From NCBI GenBank assembly GCA_017469335.1, contig JAFUGP010000188.1, positions 1 through 64,000 on the forward strand: a stretch of DNA of 64,000 nt, read 5' to 3'. The notes beneath the pieces are model-generated. The model was given only the letters and a program-made list of their open reading frames with translations, had not been told where the DNA came from and did no database searches. Made by a program: the position numbers and the translations under genes. Positions 36,905 through 46,066 of this stretch are shown here, in pieces. Origin of the DNA: Succinivibrio sp. (GTDB taxonomy: Bacteria > Pseudomonadota > Gammaproteobacteria > Enterobacterales > Succinivibrionaceae). Position 1 is the stretch's first letter. Every line of letters begins with the position of its first letter.

Positions 36905-38608
36905 CTATTTTATGGTGACCACACAGGATGCAAGCGGGGCGAGGGTGAGGATCCCATCGTTAAGGTTTGCACCATCACCGCTTGACAGCAACACCTGCGA
37001 GTCGGGAGTTAATCTGAACTTAATCTCCTCATCAGAGAAGTTGGCAGCTACCTCAATCGTCACACTCTCCGAGAACCTCCGATAGCAGATTACCTCATCG
37101 CCCGCCTCCGCCACCTCCTCGAAGCGTCCGTAGGTGACGCAAGGCGCTATCTGCGGATCGCGGCGCAACCTGATGAGGGCACGGTAGTGGTTGAGCACCG
37201 AGGCGGGATCGCACTCCTGGGCTCGCGCGTTGAGGATGGCTATATCCTGATGGGGTCTGATCCAGGGGGTGCCGGTGGTGAAGCCTCCCGCGGGCCCGTC
37301 ATCCCAGATCATGGGGGTACGTGAGAGATCGCGCGAGTGAACGTTCATCAGCGCAAGAGCCTCTTGAGGCGTAAGACCGTGCCTTAAGGCCTTGTGGTAT
37401 TCATCGTGAGTCTGGAGGTCGTCAAATTCATCTATGCTCTCGAACTTGGGACTCGTCATGCCGAGTTCCTGTCCCTGATAGATAAAAGGGATCCCGCGCA
37501 GGAACATGAACACCGTTGCGAGGGCCTTTGCGCCTTGGGCGTTGCGCTGGTGTGGTTTCAGGTAGAAGCTTACCGCCCTGGGTTCGTCGTGGTTTTCCAA
37601 CAGCGGGGCGACAAAACCCAAGGCATTTGACTTCTTTTGCATACTGAAGTTGCCGTCGCGGTAGAGTTTGATGGTGCCCTGCGGGTAGGCGTAATAGCCC
37701 GGGCGATCCTGGTCTATGCTCTGACGGGCAGTGAAGTCGAACACGGTGGAAAAGCATCCGTCATCGCCGATGAAACGTCCGATCACGTCATCGCCCAGTC
37801 CGAATGCCTCGGCTACGGTAAAAGCGTCCCGAGGGCCGAAAGTCCGCGCTTTTAGTTCGTCAAGCAGCATAGGAGCGGTATAGGCAAGGTGCGGGATAAG
37901 CGCTGCGGCGGCACAACTGCCGTCTCCTTGCTCATCGGGCGGCAGGCCTTTGAATGAAGTGTCCTTGACGATGTTCATGATAGCGTCAATACGAAAACCC
38001 GCCACTCCCCGGTCCAGCCACCAGTTGATCATCTCGTAGATGCGCTCGCGAAGCCTGGGGTTGTACCAGTTAAAGTCAGGTTGCTCTTTGGCGTACGTGT
38101 GCAGATAGTAGAGGTTATCCTCCCCCGGTACTCTCTCCCAGACGCTGCCGCCAAAGTAGGACCTCAGGTTGTCGGGCGGGGCGTCGTTGTGTCCCTTGAC
38201 GAAATAGAAGAACTCACGCTCGGGTGCTTGGGGATCGGAGAGGGCCTTTCTAAAGAGTGGGTGCTGGTCGGAGCAGTGGTTGATCACCAGATCGAGGATC
38301 ACATAAAGACCTAACTCTTTTGCCTTGACGAGCAGTTCGTCGAAATCCTCCAGCGTCCCGTAGACCGGGGAGATTTTGCGGTAGTCGGCGACATCGTAGC
38401 CGTTGTCAATAAAAGGTGAGACGAAGATGGGTGAGATCCAGATTATGTCAACCCCCAGTGAGGCTATGTAACCTAGCTTCTCAATGATGCCGCGCAGATC
38501 GCCCACACCGTCGCCGTTGCTGTCCTTGAACGAACGAGGATAGATCTGGTAAGCCACCATGCCGTGCCACCAGCGCTTAACCACAGGTGCCGTGCCTACC
38601 TCCGTCAT
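36905..38608 (-). CDS. GH13 alpha-glucosidase (oligo-1,6-glucosidase/MalL type)
   Basis: 567 residues with a (beta/alpha)8 GH13 domain beginning WWHGMVAYQIYPRSFKDSNG. The catalytic triad is visible: nucleophile Asp208 in GFRIDAIMNI, acid/base Glu267 in FTVAEAFGL, and transition-state stabiliser Asp341 in LLENHDEPR. The residue after the nucleophile is Ala rather than the Val typical of strict oligo-1,6-glucosidases, so alpha-1,4 or mixed specificity is plausible. No signal peptide, so it is cytoplasmic. ATG 38608 is chosen because GGAGG lies 8 nt upstream. Likely first gene of an operon with the GPH transporter. Confidence 0.9.
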   Translation of the reverse strand: MTEVGTAPVVKRWWHGMVAYQIYPRSFKDSNGDGVGDLRGIIEKLGYIASLGVDIIWISPIFVSPFIDNGYDVADYRKISPVYGTLEDFDELLVKAKELGLYVILDLVINHCSDQHPLFRKALSDPQAPEREFFYFVKGHNDAPPDNLRSYFGGSVWERVPGEDNLYYLHTYAKEQPDFNWYNPRLRERIYEMINWWLDRGVAGFRIDAIMNIVKDTSFKGLPPDEQGDGSCAAAALIPHLAYTAPMLLDELKARTFGPRDAFTVAEAFGLGDDVIGRFIGDDGCFSTVFDFTARQSIDQDRPGYYAYPQGTIKLYRDGNFSMQKKSNALGFVAPLLENHDEPRAVSFYLKPHQRNAQGAKALATVFMFLRGIPFIYQGQELGMTSPKFESIDEFDDLQTHDEYHKALRHGLTPQEALALMNVHSRDLSRTPMIWDDGPAGGFTTGTPWIRPHQDIAILNARAQECDPASVLNHYRALIRLRRDPQIAPCVTYGRFEEVAEAGDEVICYRRFSESVTIEVAANFSDEEIKFRLTPDSQVLLSSGDGANLNDGILTLAPLASCVVTIK

Positions 38609-39090
38609 GACTAATCCTCCGTTTAAAACACCGCCTGTTAAGAACCAGAGCACAACCACCGCAAAAACTGCGCATTATTTTGCTGCCTTCAGAAAATTGT
38701 AGCCTCAAAATAAAAACAGCGAGGTTTTGTGGACTGCCAAATATGAGCTATCTCCATTTTATTTAGGATGTTTTAGCAAGGTTGGCGTGCTGTTCAAAAT
38801 TCTACAGGTAAGAAGGAAGAAGCCCTGCCCCGGAATACATAGCCTACTTATACCGGAAGCCGGTTAAAATCGAGGAGTGCTATCTGGGGGGTATCCGTAT
38901 GACTAGGGATACCAAGGGCAGGAACCGCACAGCGGCCGCCGATCATACCGACGCACTGCTTGGCGCAGTGGCGGGATTTTCGTACCTAATAAATCGACAT
39001 GGAAAATGTAGAAAAATTTTATAAAAATTAGACGGTTGAACCCAATTTTCGCCGTTTGAACTGTTAAAGTCAGCTCTGAGTGAGGTAATC
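38609..39090. other. Intergenic region GH13/fbp with a small inverted repeat
   Basis: No gene in 482 bp. AT-rich near both ends. GGTATCC (38890-38896) and GGATACC (38907-38913) form an inverted repeat with a 10-nt spacer, a possible operator for either divergent gene. An A/T-rich block around 38998-39030 could hold the fbp promoter, but no clear hexamer pair is seen. Confidence 0.4.
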
Positions 39091-40989
39091 ATGGAACAAC
39101 GACTGCCATCCCGACAACTTGATTTGCTCGCACGGCTTTTTCCTACCCGCAGTGCGGCCTTCTCTGAAATCATCAACCTCAAGGCCATTTTAAATCTGCC
39201 TAAGGGTACAGAGCATTTCATCAGCGATGTACACGGGGAATATGAGGCCTTCCGGCACATTCTAAACAACTGCTCGGGAGTGATAAGAGAGAAAGTCGAA
39301 TTGCTGTTCCCCGGTCTTACTGCGGTACAGAAAGACGAGTTGTGCACGCTTATTTACTATCCCGAGGAGGTGATGAGAAGGCGGCGGGACAGCGGGGCTG
39401 CCACCATCGATCAACTCAAACAGGAGCTTAAAATGCTGCTGAGGCTGGCAGCTTTTCTTTCCTCTAAGTACACCCGCTCAAAGGTGCGCCGCTTCCTACC
39501 GAATGACTACAGTTACATCATCGACGAACTGCTTCATGCCCCCGACGGAGAGGACAATTCCAGGCAGAATTACCATGAACGCATCATCGATGCCATTATG
39601 GATACCGGCAGTTCTCATCATTTTATCAAAGCCCTAAGCGCACTCATAAAACGTCTGGCCGTGGACAGGCTGCATCTGGTGGGAGATCTCTTTGACCGGG
39701 GGCCACATCCTGATCTGATAGTGGATCTGCTGATGCAGACCGAGTCGGTGGACATTGAGTGGGGCAATCATGATATCGCCTGGATGGGGGCGGCCTGCGG
39801 TTCTTTGTGCTGTATCGCCGAGGTGGTGCGCAACAATGTCATTTACGGCAATTACGCGCTGCTTGAGAACGGATATGGCATCAGCCTGCGTAATTTGGCG
39901 TTGTTTGCCCATCGCTACTACAAGCAGGAGAGCAACTGTCATCGCATCGATAAAGCCATCACCATGCTGTCTTTGAAGCTGCAGGGGCAACTGGTGCTGC
40001 GCCATCCCGAATGGGGGATGCAGGATCGGCTCCTGCTCTCCAAACTGGACCTCAAGTCCGGCACCGTGCGCATAGCTAACAAGGATTATGCCCTCACCAC
40101 GGTGGACTTTCCCACGTTGCAGCCTGGTGATCCTTATGCCCTCAGTGCCGAGGAACAGGACTTAATCGGGGATCTGCGCCACGACTTTACTCACAGTGAG
40201 CGTCTCAAACGTCACGTGGATTTTCTCTTTCAGCGCGGCTCCATGTATCGTTGTTGCAACGGCAACCTCATCTACCACGGGTGTGTCCCTTTAAATCGCG
40301 ACGGTACCTTCAGCGCAGTGGAGTGTCAGGGTGAGATGCTCAGCGGCAGGGCCTATCTTGATTATGTGGATCAGGCGGTGCGCTATGCCTGGCAGCACCG
40401 GCGCGAGCAGGATTTAGACTTGCTGTGGTACCTGTGGTGCGGTCCGAAATCACCGCTCTCCGGACGTACCATCAAGACCTTTGAACGCGCTCTGGTAGCT
40501 GACAGAACCACCTGGGAAGAGCCGCGCGATCCCTATTACGAACTCTATCACCGTGAGGAGATCTGCGCCATGATCCTAGAAGAGTTCGGCCTAGATCCCC
40601 TTCATGGGCACATCATCAACGGCCACACCCCGGTCAAAGCCCGCGAGGGGGAGGATCCGGTGCGGGGCAGGGGGAGGCTCATAGTCATTGACGGTGGTTT
40701 TGCCGAACATTACCACGCCACCACCGGGCTCGCAGGCTACACTTTGATCTATAACTCCCATGGGCTGCGTCTTAAGTCACACCGTCCTTTCAGGGGCATT
40801 GACGACGCCATTGAGCATATGGGGGACATTCACTCCGAAAGCCGTACCGTGGAGACCTTTGCGCAGCGCATGAGTGTGGCCGATACCGACGACGGCGCCG
40901 GCATACGCCGCGAAATAGCGGAGTTAAGCGAATTGCTTTCCGCCTACCGCAGTTACCGCATCAAAGAGCGGCCGCGCAGCGGGGATTAA
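39091..40989 (+). CDS. fbp: Fructose-1,6-bisphosphatase class III
   Basis: Gluconeogenic hydrolysis of fructose-1,6-bisphosphate. The 632-residue protein is the large FBPase class III (B. subtilis Fbp type), unrelated to the GlpX and class I enzymes usual in Enterobacteria. Metallophosphatase-like motifs are visible: FISDVHGEYEAF (near residue 45), VGDLFDRGPHPDL (near 207), WGNHDIAWMG (near 227) and IINGHTPVKAREGEDP (near 510). GAGG precedes the ATG. It ends tail to tail with the RNA methyltransferase gene (4-bp overlap). Confidence 0.93.
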   Translation: MEQRLPSRQLDLLARLFPTRSAAFSEIINLKAILNLPKGTEHFISDVHGEYEAFRHILNNCSGVIREKVELLFPGLTAVQKDELCTLIYYPEEVMRRRRDSGAATIDQLKQELKMLLRLAAFLSSKYTRSKVRRFLPNDYSYIIDELLHAPDGEDNSRQNYHERIIDAIMDTGSSHHFIKALSALIKRLAVDRLHLVGDLFDRGPHPDLIVDLLMQTESVDIEWGNHDIAWMGAACGSLCCIAEVVRNNVIYGNYALLENGYGISLRNLALFAHRYYKQESNCHRIDKAITMLSLKLQGQLVLRHPEWGMQDRLLLSKLDLKSGTVRIANKDYALTTVDFPTLQPGDPYALSAEEQDLIGDLRHDFTHSERLKRHVDFLFQRGSMYRCCNGNLIYHGCVPLNRDGTFSAVECQGEMLSGRAYLDYVDQAVRYAWQHRREQDLDLLWYLWCGPKSPLSGRTIKTFERALVADRTTWEEPRDPYYELYHREEICAMILEEFGLDPLHGHIINGHTPVKAREGEDPVRGRGRLIVIDGGFAEHYHATTGLAGYTLIYNSHGLRLKSHRPFRGIDDAIEHMGDIHSESRTVETFAQRMSVADTDDGAGIRREIAELSELLSAYRSYRIKERPRSGD

Positions 40990-42587
40990 GTACGCTCCGT
41001 GTCAGCTTCAGCGGAGATTGGGGCAGTATCAGTCACATGATCTGTTGGCTCATCCAGGCTTGCGGTGCTCTCAGCGGTATTTGATGGTTGCGGTGTTTCA
41101 TCATCGCTTGGTGGCTCGGGCTCTTCTTTGCTGTCCGGCCGGGCAATGTTGCGCAGCCTGGCCATGTAAAAACCGTCCGTACCCTCTGAAGGCCACAGCT
41201 GCCGCTGCTCCTCTAAGACAAACTGGTCCTGGTGAGAATCCAGAAACGCTTTTACCTGCTCCTCGTTTTCCTCAGGGAGTATGGAGCAGGTCGAATAGAT
41301 CACCGCTCCGCCTGCTTTGACCATTTTGGCGTAACGCTGCAGGATCTCGCACTGGGTGCTTTTTATTTCCTTTAGGTGTTCACGGCCGTCGCGCCATTTG
41401 GAATCGGGGGTGCGGCGCAGTACTCCAATGCCGGAGCAGGGAGCATCTATCAGCACCACATCGGCCTGATCATGCAGCCGTTTTACCACCTTGGTGCTGT
41501 CGATAAGCCTGGTCTCGATATTGAAGGCTCCGGCGCGGCGGGCCCGTTTTTTGAGCTCATTAAGTTTCCACTGCTCGGTATCCAAGGCAATGATGGTGCC
41601 TTTGCCGTGAAGCAATGCCGCCAGATGCAGCGTCTTGCCGCCCGAGCCGGCGCAGGCATCTATGACTTTGCGCACGCCCTCCACCTGACAGAAGTGGGCG
41701 ATTTGCTGGGAGCCCGGGTCCTGCTGCTCAAAGAAACCTGAGCGAAAACACTGCGTTCGAAAAAGCGCCGCGTTGGAGGTTACCTCCAATGCCTCACTGC
41801 TGCCCTTCACCGGGCGTGTGACTACCCCTTCCTCGGCCAGACGGCTGGCCAGCTCATCGCGGGTTATTTTCAGCGTATTGCAGCGGATAAAACGCAGCGC
41901 TGCTGCCCCCAGTGCCTTACGTTCCTGTGGCCAGCGCTCCTTAAGCGCTCTGGAACCGAGATCTTCAAGCCACTGCGGACAGCCTTCCTGCAGCAGGACA
42001 TCCTCCCGCCCCTGATTGAGTCTGGTATCCAGACCGCGACGGTCAATGTTTTCATCAGGAGGCAGTTGCGGCAGATCCCAGCTGTGTTCACGGGAGTAGA
42101 CGAACGGCAAGCGTGCGAGGTGCCCCGCAAAATCACCGGGACGTTTGAGACCGGCTGCGTAGGCATAGTAGGAGAGCCTCGCGAACATGGCATTGATGCT
42201 GTGAATGATAAAACCCTGTTCGACGCTGTCTAGTTTGACCTTGGCAAACCACAGGGCATAAGCTTTGTCCAGTGACTTGCGCTCCACCATCACGCTGTTG
42301 AGAATGGCCAGCACCAGTCTTAGCTGAAACTCAGAAAAGCCCCGGCGCGGGACCTGAACTTTCTGCGTTTGAGACGTTTGGTCGGTGGCCTTACCCCGGG
42401 ATCCGGTGGATCTGTTGGGAACATTTCCGTAGTGTGAATGCAGGTCCTGGCTCTGGTGCGCGAAGCGTGGGGATTTCCCGGAAGGTTTTTTTTGAACGTC
42501 ATCAGGACGTTTGGCGCTACTGCGTCGAAGGTTCGAGCCGCCTTCTGCCTTGGTGTGTTTGCGCATAGTGCGCTCGCGCTCTGCCAT
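40986..42587 (-). CDS. RsmB/RsmF-family RNA (cytosine-C5) methyltransferase
   Basis: 533 residues with a basic disordered N terminus (~75 residues), a NusB-like/NOP2-like middle, and a Rossmann methyltransferase core (VIDACAGSGGKTLHLAALL). Both characteristic cysteines are present, in DAPCSGIGVLRR and in the catalytic YSTCSILPEENE. The last ~50 residues are acidic and Pro/Glu/Thr-rich. Most likely modifies 16S rRNA C967-like cytosine, but the exact site cannot be read from sequence. GGAGA precedes the ATG. Confidence 0.82.
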   Translation of the reverse strand: MAERERTMRKHTKAEGGSNLRRSSAKRPDDVQKKPSGKSPRFAHQSQDLHSHYGNVPNRSTGSRGKATDQTSQTQKVQVPRRGFSEFQLRLVLAILNSVMVERKSLDKAYALWFAKVKLDSVEQGFIIHSINAMFARLSYYAYAAGLKRPGDFAGHLARLPFVYSREHSWDLPQLPPDENIDRRGLDTRLNQGREDVLLQEGCPQWLEDLGSRALKERWPQERKALGAAALRFIRCNTLKITRDELASRLAEEGVVTRPVKGSSEALEVTSNAALFRTQCFRSGFFEQQDPGSQQIAHFCQVEGVRKVIDACAGSGGKTLHLAALLHGKGTIIALDTEQWKLNELKKRARRAGAFNIETRLIDSTKVVKRLHDQADVVLIDAPCSGIGVLRRTPDSKWRDGREHLKEIKSTQCEILQRYAKMVKAGGAVIYSTCSILPEENEEQVKAFLDSHQDQFVLEEQRQLWPSEGTDGFYMARLRNIARPDSKEEPEPPSDDETPQPSNTAESTASLDEPTDHVTDTAPISAEADTERT

Positions 42588-42613
42588 CGTAGTCTCCTCG
42601 GAAAGAATTTTGC

Positions 42614-43117
42614 TCAGGACCGCTTTTGTTTGGTCTGAGCACCTTGGGTGGCACTGCCGTACCCTGAACGTTTTAGAGAGAACCCCTCGCGGTTTAACCA
42701 GACATCCAAACCGTTGCGCACGCTGCCTGAAATCACGCAGGCGGCCTGACTGGGACTTTGAAACTGAAAGTCGGCGCTGAATACAAAACAGTTGTGTTGG
42801 GGATCAAGTTGCAAGATCTCCTTATCCAGCAGCTTTTCTCTGGCCTCTTGAATGTTCTCGGGCAGGGAGGACGCCACCTGCAGCACCGCCTGTGACCCCT
42901 TAATCACCAGAAAACGCGGTCTCAGACGACCACCCTCGGGATAACCGGAGGCACACAGGCCCTTGAAGTTCAGAGTATAAATCTCGTGATCCGAAAGAGG
43001 TGCCGCACTCAGCATCGCGCGTAGCGCCAAAAGCGATTCATAAGTGGCCAACGGCACCACGGCATGAGTTTTTTCTCCTTTCTCGTTGAGGAGAAAGTAA
43101 GTGTGCCCGCTGTCCAC
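42614..43117 (-). CDS. DUF4357-like small protein downstream of yfbR
   Basis: 167 residues from a GTG at 43117 that lies 1 nt past the yfbR stop (TGAGGTG). The C-terminal part (FQFQSPSQAACVISGSVRNG, then DVWLNREG) looks like the DUF4357 module, which usually ends restriction-type or GIY-YIG proteins. The middle (LRPRFLVIKGSQAVLQVASS) fits the same description, with the pattern of an optional small-molecule or DNA-associated domain. The open frame continues upstream inside yfbR, but that part is a shadow. An alternative TTG start is at 43153. Function unknown; tight spacing implies co-translation with yfbR. Confidence 0.65.
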   Translation of the reverse strand: MDSGHTYFLLNEKGEKTHAVVPLATYESLLALRAMLSAAPLSDHEIYTLNFKGLCASGYPEGGRLRPRFLVIKGSQAVLQVASSLPENIQEAREKLLDKEILQLDPQHNCFVFSADFQFQSPSQAACVISGSVRNGLDVWLNREGFSLKRSGYGSATQGAQTKQKRS

Positions 43118-43118
43118 C

Positions 43119-43760
43119 TCAGGATCCCAGACGCCCTGTCTTATCCTGATCAAGACCGGTGAGTTGATCGACCGTGGCCCAGCAGCACTCGACAAAGGTG
43201 TCCATAAAGTAGCGAACTTCGGGCAGTTCACGGCAGAATTCAGCCAGACGCGGCTCCAGTCCGTCCTTGACGTGGGTGAACTCGCGGTTGTTAAAGCGCA
43301 GTTCATCGTTGGCCTTGATGTAGGCAGAGAGCAGATCGGCAGCCTTGATGAGTTTCTGGTAACGCGGCTGCACATTGTCGTGAATGATGAGCGGAGCAAA
43401 GTCCTCGCGCAACTCGGTCGGCAGAGTCTGCAGGCACTCCTGCTCGGCGATATGCTCCAAGCGCTTGTACTGCTTGGTAAACTCCGGGGTCATGTACTTG
43501 GTGCGTGAGTTGAGATCCTGGAGTTTGCTCTCGGAGACCTCATGATAGATGGCCAGAGTAGCTGCCAGATTAGGATCGAGATCTCCTCCATACAGGCGAT
43601 TTCTGATCACCGCCAACATGTGGGCGATCACCGCTGTCTGGTGTGAGTGTTCGGAGACGTTTTCCTTGCGGAAGCACAACATCAGCGCCCAGCGCTTGAT
43701 GAGCGACATACGCACCAGCCAGGCCAGAAAAGTGCTCTGACGCTTTTTGGTCTCGGACAT
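43119..43760 (-). CDS. yfbR: 5'-deoxynucleotidase YfbR (HD domain)
   Basis: Removes phosphate from dAMP/dCMP/dGMP-type 5'-deoxynucleotides. Of 213 residues, the HD-domain metal ligands are in SEHSHQTAVIAHML (His-His), IYHEVSE and KAADLLSAYIKA. E. coli YfbR is 199 residues. It lies beside alaA, as in E. coli. AAGGAG precedes the ATG. Confidence 0.93.
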   Translation of the reverse strand: MSETKKRQSTFLAWLVRMSLIKRWALMLCFRKENVSEHSHQTAVIAHMLAVIRNRLYGGDLDPNLAATLAIYHEVSESKLQDLNSRTKYMTPEFTKQYKRLEHIAEQECLQTLPTELREDFAPLIIHDNVQPRYQKLIKAADLLSAYIKANDELRFNNREFTHVKDGLEPRLAEFCRELPEVRYFMDTFVECCWATVDQLTGLDQDKTGRLGS

Positions 43761-43803
43761 AATTGCTCCTTATGGGGCAGTTGCAGTTTAGCTAGAGAAC
43801 AGC

Positions 43804-45015
43804 CTACTGACGGTAATTCTTGAGGAAACGCTCAAGTCTGTTGCAGGCATCCTCTATCACATCGGCAGCCGGCAGGAACACCAGCCTGAAGTGATTGGGC
43901 TCAGGCCAGTTGAAACCGGTGCCCTGAACAATGAGCAGCTTTTCCTGACGCAGCAGGTCCAGAGCAAACTTCTGATCGTCCTTGATGCCCAGTTTGGCGT
44001 CAAGCTTGGGGAACATATACAGCGCACCATGCGGTTTCACCACACTGATGCCGTCTATGGCGCATAAGCGGTCGTACATGATCTGGCGCTGCGCATACAA
44101 TCGGCCGCCGGGGATAATGAGCTCGTTGATGCTCTGATACCCGCCCAGTGCGGTCTGGATGGCATGCTGTAAAGGCACGTTGGCGCACAGCCGCATGGCC
44201 ATCATGATTTTGAGGCCCTCAATAAAGCCTTTGTTGCGCGCCCGAGGACCGGTCACCAGCATCCAGCCCTGTCTGAAGCCGCAGGCGCGGTAGACCTTGG
44301 AGAGGCCGTTATAGGTGATAACGGTGACGTCATCTGCCAGGGAGCAGATGCTGCGGTGGGCGACGTCATCGTAGAGGATCTTGTCATAAATCTCGTCGGC
44401 AAAGATGACGAGCTCATGCTGCCTGGCCAGTTCCACCAGATCCTGCAGCAGGGCAGTGGGATACACCGCGCCGGTGGGGTTGTTGGGGTTGATGAGCACA
44501 ATGCCCACCGTACGCGGGGTGATTTTCTTTTTGATGTCCTCAAGATCGGGATACCAGTTGGCACTTTCATCGCACATGTAGTGCACGGCCTTGCCGCCGG
44601 CGAGGTTGATGGCGGCAGTCCACAGCGGGTAGTCCGGGGCCGGCACCAGCACCTCATCACCATTGTTGAGCAGCGCGTTCATGGTAGTGGTGATAAGTTC
44701 GGAGACCCCGTTGCCGATGTAGACGTCATCCGAGTCTACGTTCTTGAGCCCTTTTTGCTGGTAGTACTGGGCAATGGCCTTGCGGGCGGAGAAAATACCG
44801 TTGGACTCGCAGTAACCTTGGGAGTTGGGCAGATTGCGCACCACATCGCGCACCACCTCCTCGGGCGCCTCAAAGCCAAACGCTGCGGTATTGCCGATGT
44901 TGAGCTTTAAAATACGCTGCCCTTCTTCTTCCATGCGCAGCGCTTCCTGGTGGATCTTGCCGCGGATATCGTAGCAAACGTTATCTAATTTATGCGATTT
45001 GTGTAATAGTTTCAT
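43804..45015 (-). CDS. alaA: Glutamate-pyruvate aminotransferase AlaA
   Basis: PLP-dependent class I aminotransferase that makes alanine from pyruvate. At 403 residues it is nearly the E. coli length (405), starting MKLLHKSHKLDNVCYDIRGKI. The PLP lysine is in YNGLSKVYRACGFRQGW, with NPNNPTGAVYP and FADEIYDKILYD for cofactor contacts. Gene order alaA-yfbR is shared with E. coli. Confidence 0.95.
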   Translation of the reverse strand: MKLLHKSHKLDNVCYDIRGKIHQEALRMEEEGQRILKLNIGNTAAFGFEAPEEVVRDVVRNLPNSQGYCESNGIFSARKAIAQYYQQKGLKNVDSDDVYIGNGVSELITTTMNALLNNGDEVLVPAPDYPLWTAAINLAGGKAVHYMCDESANWYPDLEDIKKKITPRTVGIVLINPNNPTGAVYPTALLQDLVELARQHELVIFADEIYDKILYDDVAHRSICSLADDVTVITYNGLSKVYRACGFRQGWMLVTGPRARNKGFIEGLKIMMAMRLCANVPLQHAIQTALGGYQSINELIIPGGRLYAQRQIMYDRLCAIDGISVVKPHGALYMFPKLDAKLGIKDDQKFALDLLRQEKLLIVQGTGFNWPEPNHFRLVFLPAADVIEDACNRLERFLKNYRQ

Positions 45016-45170
45016 TACTCAGTCCGACAAACTGTCCGCAGCATTATAAGCGCGACCGTTTGTGTTCCCCCAAAGTTTAATAACAAACAAAAACCGCTTG
45101 ATTTTAGCACTATTGAATGACATTGCCTCAAGCGTCCGCGTGGATGACCGCAGCCATCCTCAGGTCATTT

Positions 45171-45629
45171 TCAGAACAACCCCCAGATGCTGTCTTCGTC
45201 ATCGTCATCATCGTGGTAATACCGGTACAGACGAGCCTGCCAGTAAGGCAGGCCGCTCTTTATGAGATCGCTTACTCCCTGCGCAGTTCCTCTGCTCACG
45301 CGCCCTTTTTCTTCAAGAAAAACATAGAATTTCTTTAAAGAGGCCGTCATGGTCTGCAAAGCGCTCTGCGAGGGGGTCAGGCCCCTGATGCAGTCGTGCT
45401 CGATGAAATCGGAAATATACTCAGCGGACAATTCCTCCAAGGTCTCAAGGCCCTCGGCAAAGTAGAGAAAATCCAGATAGTCATAGGCATTCTGACCATG
45501 TTTTTTGATGGTGGAAGCGGCCAAATTCTGACGTCTGAGATAACCCTCGAAGTTGCGGATGGTCAAATCCTTAATCCGCTCGGCTTTCTCTTCTTCACTC
45601 TCAGCCGAGTTTGTTGTTTGTTTGGGCAT
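45171..45629 (-). CDS. Orphan integrase SAM-like (core-binding) domain protein
   Basis: 152 residues. Residues ~25-110 (FEGYLRRQNLAASTIKKHG, then DYLDFLYFAEG and TASLKKFYVFLEEKG) match the N-terminal SAM-like DNA-binding domain of tyrosine recombinases such as XerC/XerD. No catalytic domain follows: the Arg-His-x-x-Arg-Tyr residues are absent and the protein ends in an acidic run (DDDDDED) and SIWGLF. It could be a decayed recombinase, a DNA-binding accessory factor or a recombination inhibitor. AAGGA lies before the ATG, so it is probably expressed. It sits close to a four-tRNA cluster. Confidence 0.65.
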   Translation of the reverse strand: MPKQTTNSAESEEEKAERIKDLTIRNFEGYLRRQNLAASTIKKHGQNAYDYLDFLYFAEGLETLEELSAEYISDFIEHDCIRGLTPSQSALQTMTASLKKFYVFLEEKGRVSRGTAQGVSDLIKSGLPYWQARLYRYYHDDDDDEDSIWGLF

Positions 45630-45856
45630 AGTTGTATCCTTTTAGGCTGGCGCATCTACCAAGTCCTGCGCCTGCAAGGGAGCCTTTGTAAGGCAGAAGG
45701 CATCTCTGAAGGCATCGTCCATATGGCCATTATAGCCGTCACAGAGGGAGATAAGTGCTTCGATGCGACCAAGAGGAGGCTGCCGGTATGAAGAAACCCG
45801 AGTAACTGATTGAAAACACAGGTACAGTAGGGTGAACAGAGGATTTGATGAGAAAC

Positions 45857-45939
45857 TGGTGCGGGAAAAGAGACTCGAACTCATACGCCTAGGCGCCAGA
45901 ACCTAAATCTGGTGCGTCTACCAATTCCGCCATTCCCGC
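45857..45939 (-). tRNA. tRNA-Leu (TAG)
   Basis: 83 nt with a long variable arm and encoded CCA. Acceptor GCGGGAA/TTCCCGC; anticodon stem CCAGA/TCTGG around TTTAGGT, so anticodon TAG. Last gene of the cluster. Confidence 0.95.
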
Positions 45940-45956
45940 ACGAAACTGCGACTGAG

Positions 45957-46033
45957 TGGGGTGGCATGAGGGATTTGAACCCACGACAACCGGAATCACA
46001 ATCCGGGACTCTACCGACTGAGCTAATGCCACC
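45957..46033 (-). tRNA. tRNA-His (GTG)
   Basis: 77 nt including the extra 5' G (-1) that pairs with C73. Acceptor GTGGCAT/ATGCCAC, anticodon loop with GTG, CCA encoded. Confidence 0.95.
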
Positions 46034-46066
46034 ATGGTCAGGTTAACGGCAGACTTCTTATGAGAC

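Noticed and set aside
43118..43399. Upstream part of the open frame that contains the DUF4357-like protein
   Set aside because: This part overlaps yfbR in another frame and has Ser/Arg/Pro-rich shadow composition; the GTG at 43117 is the better start.
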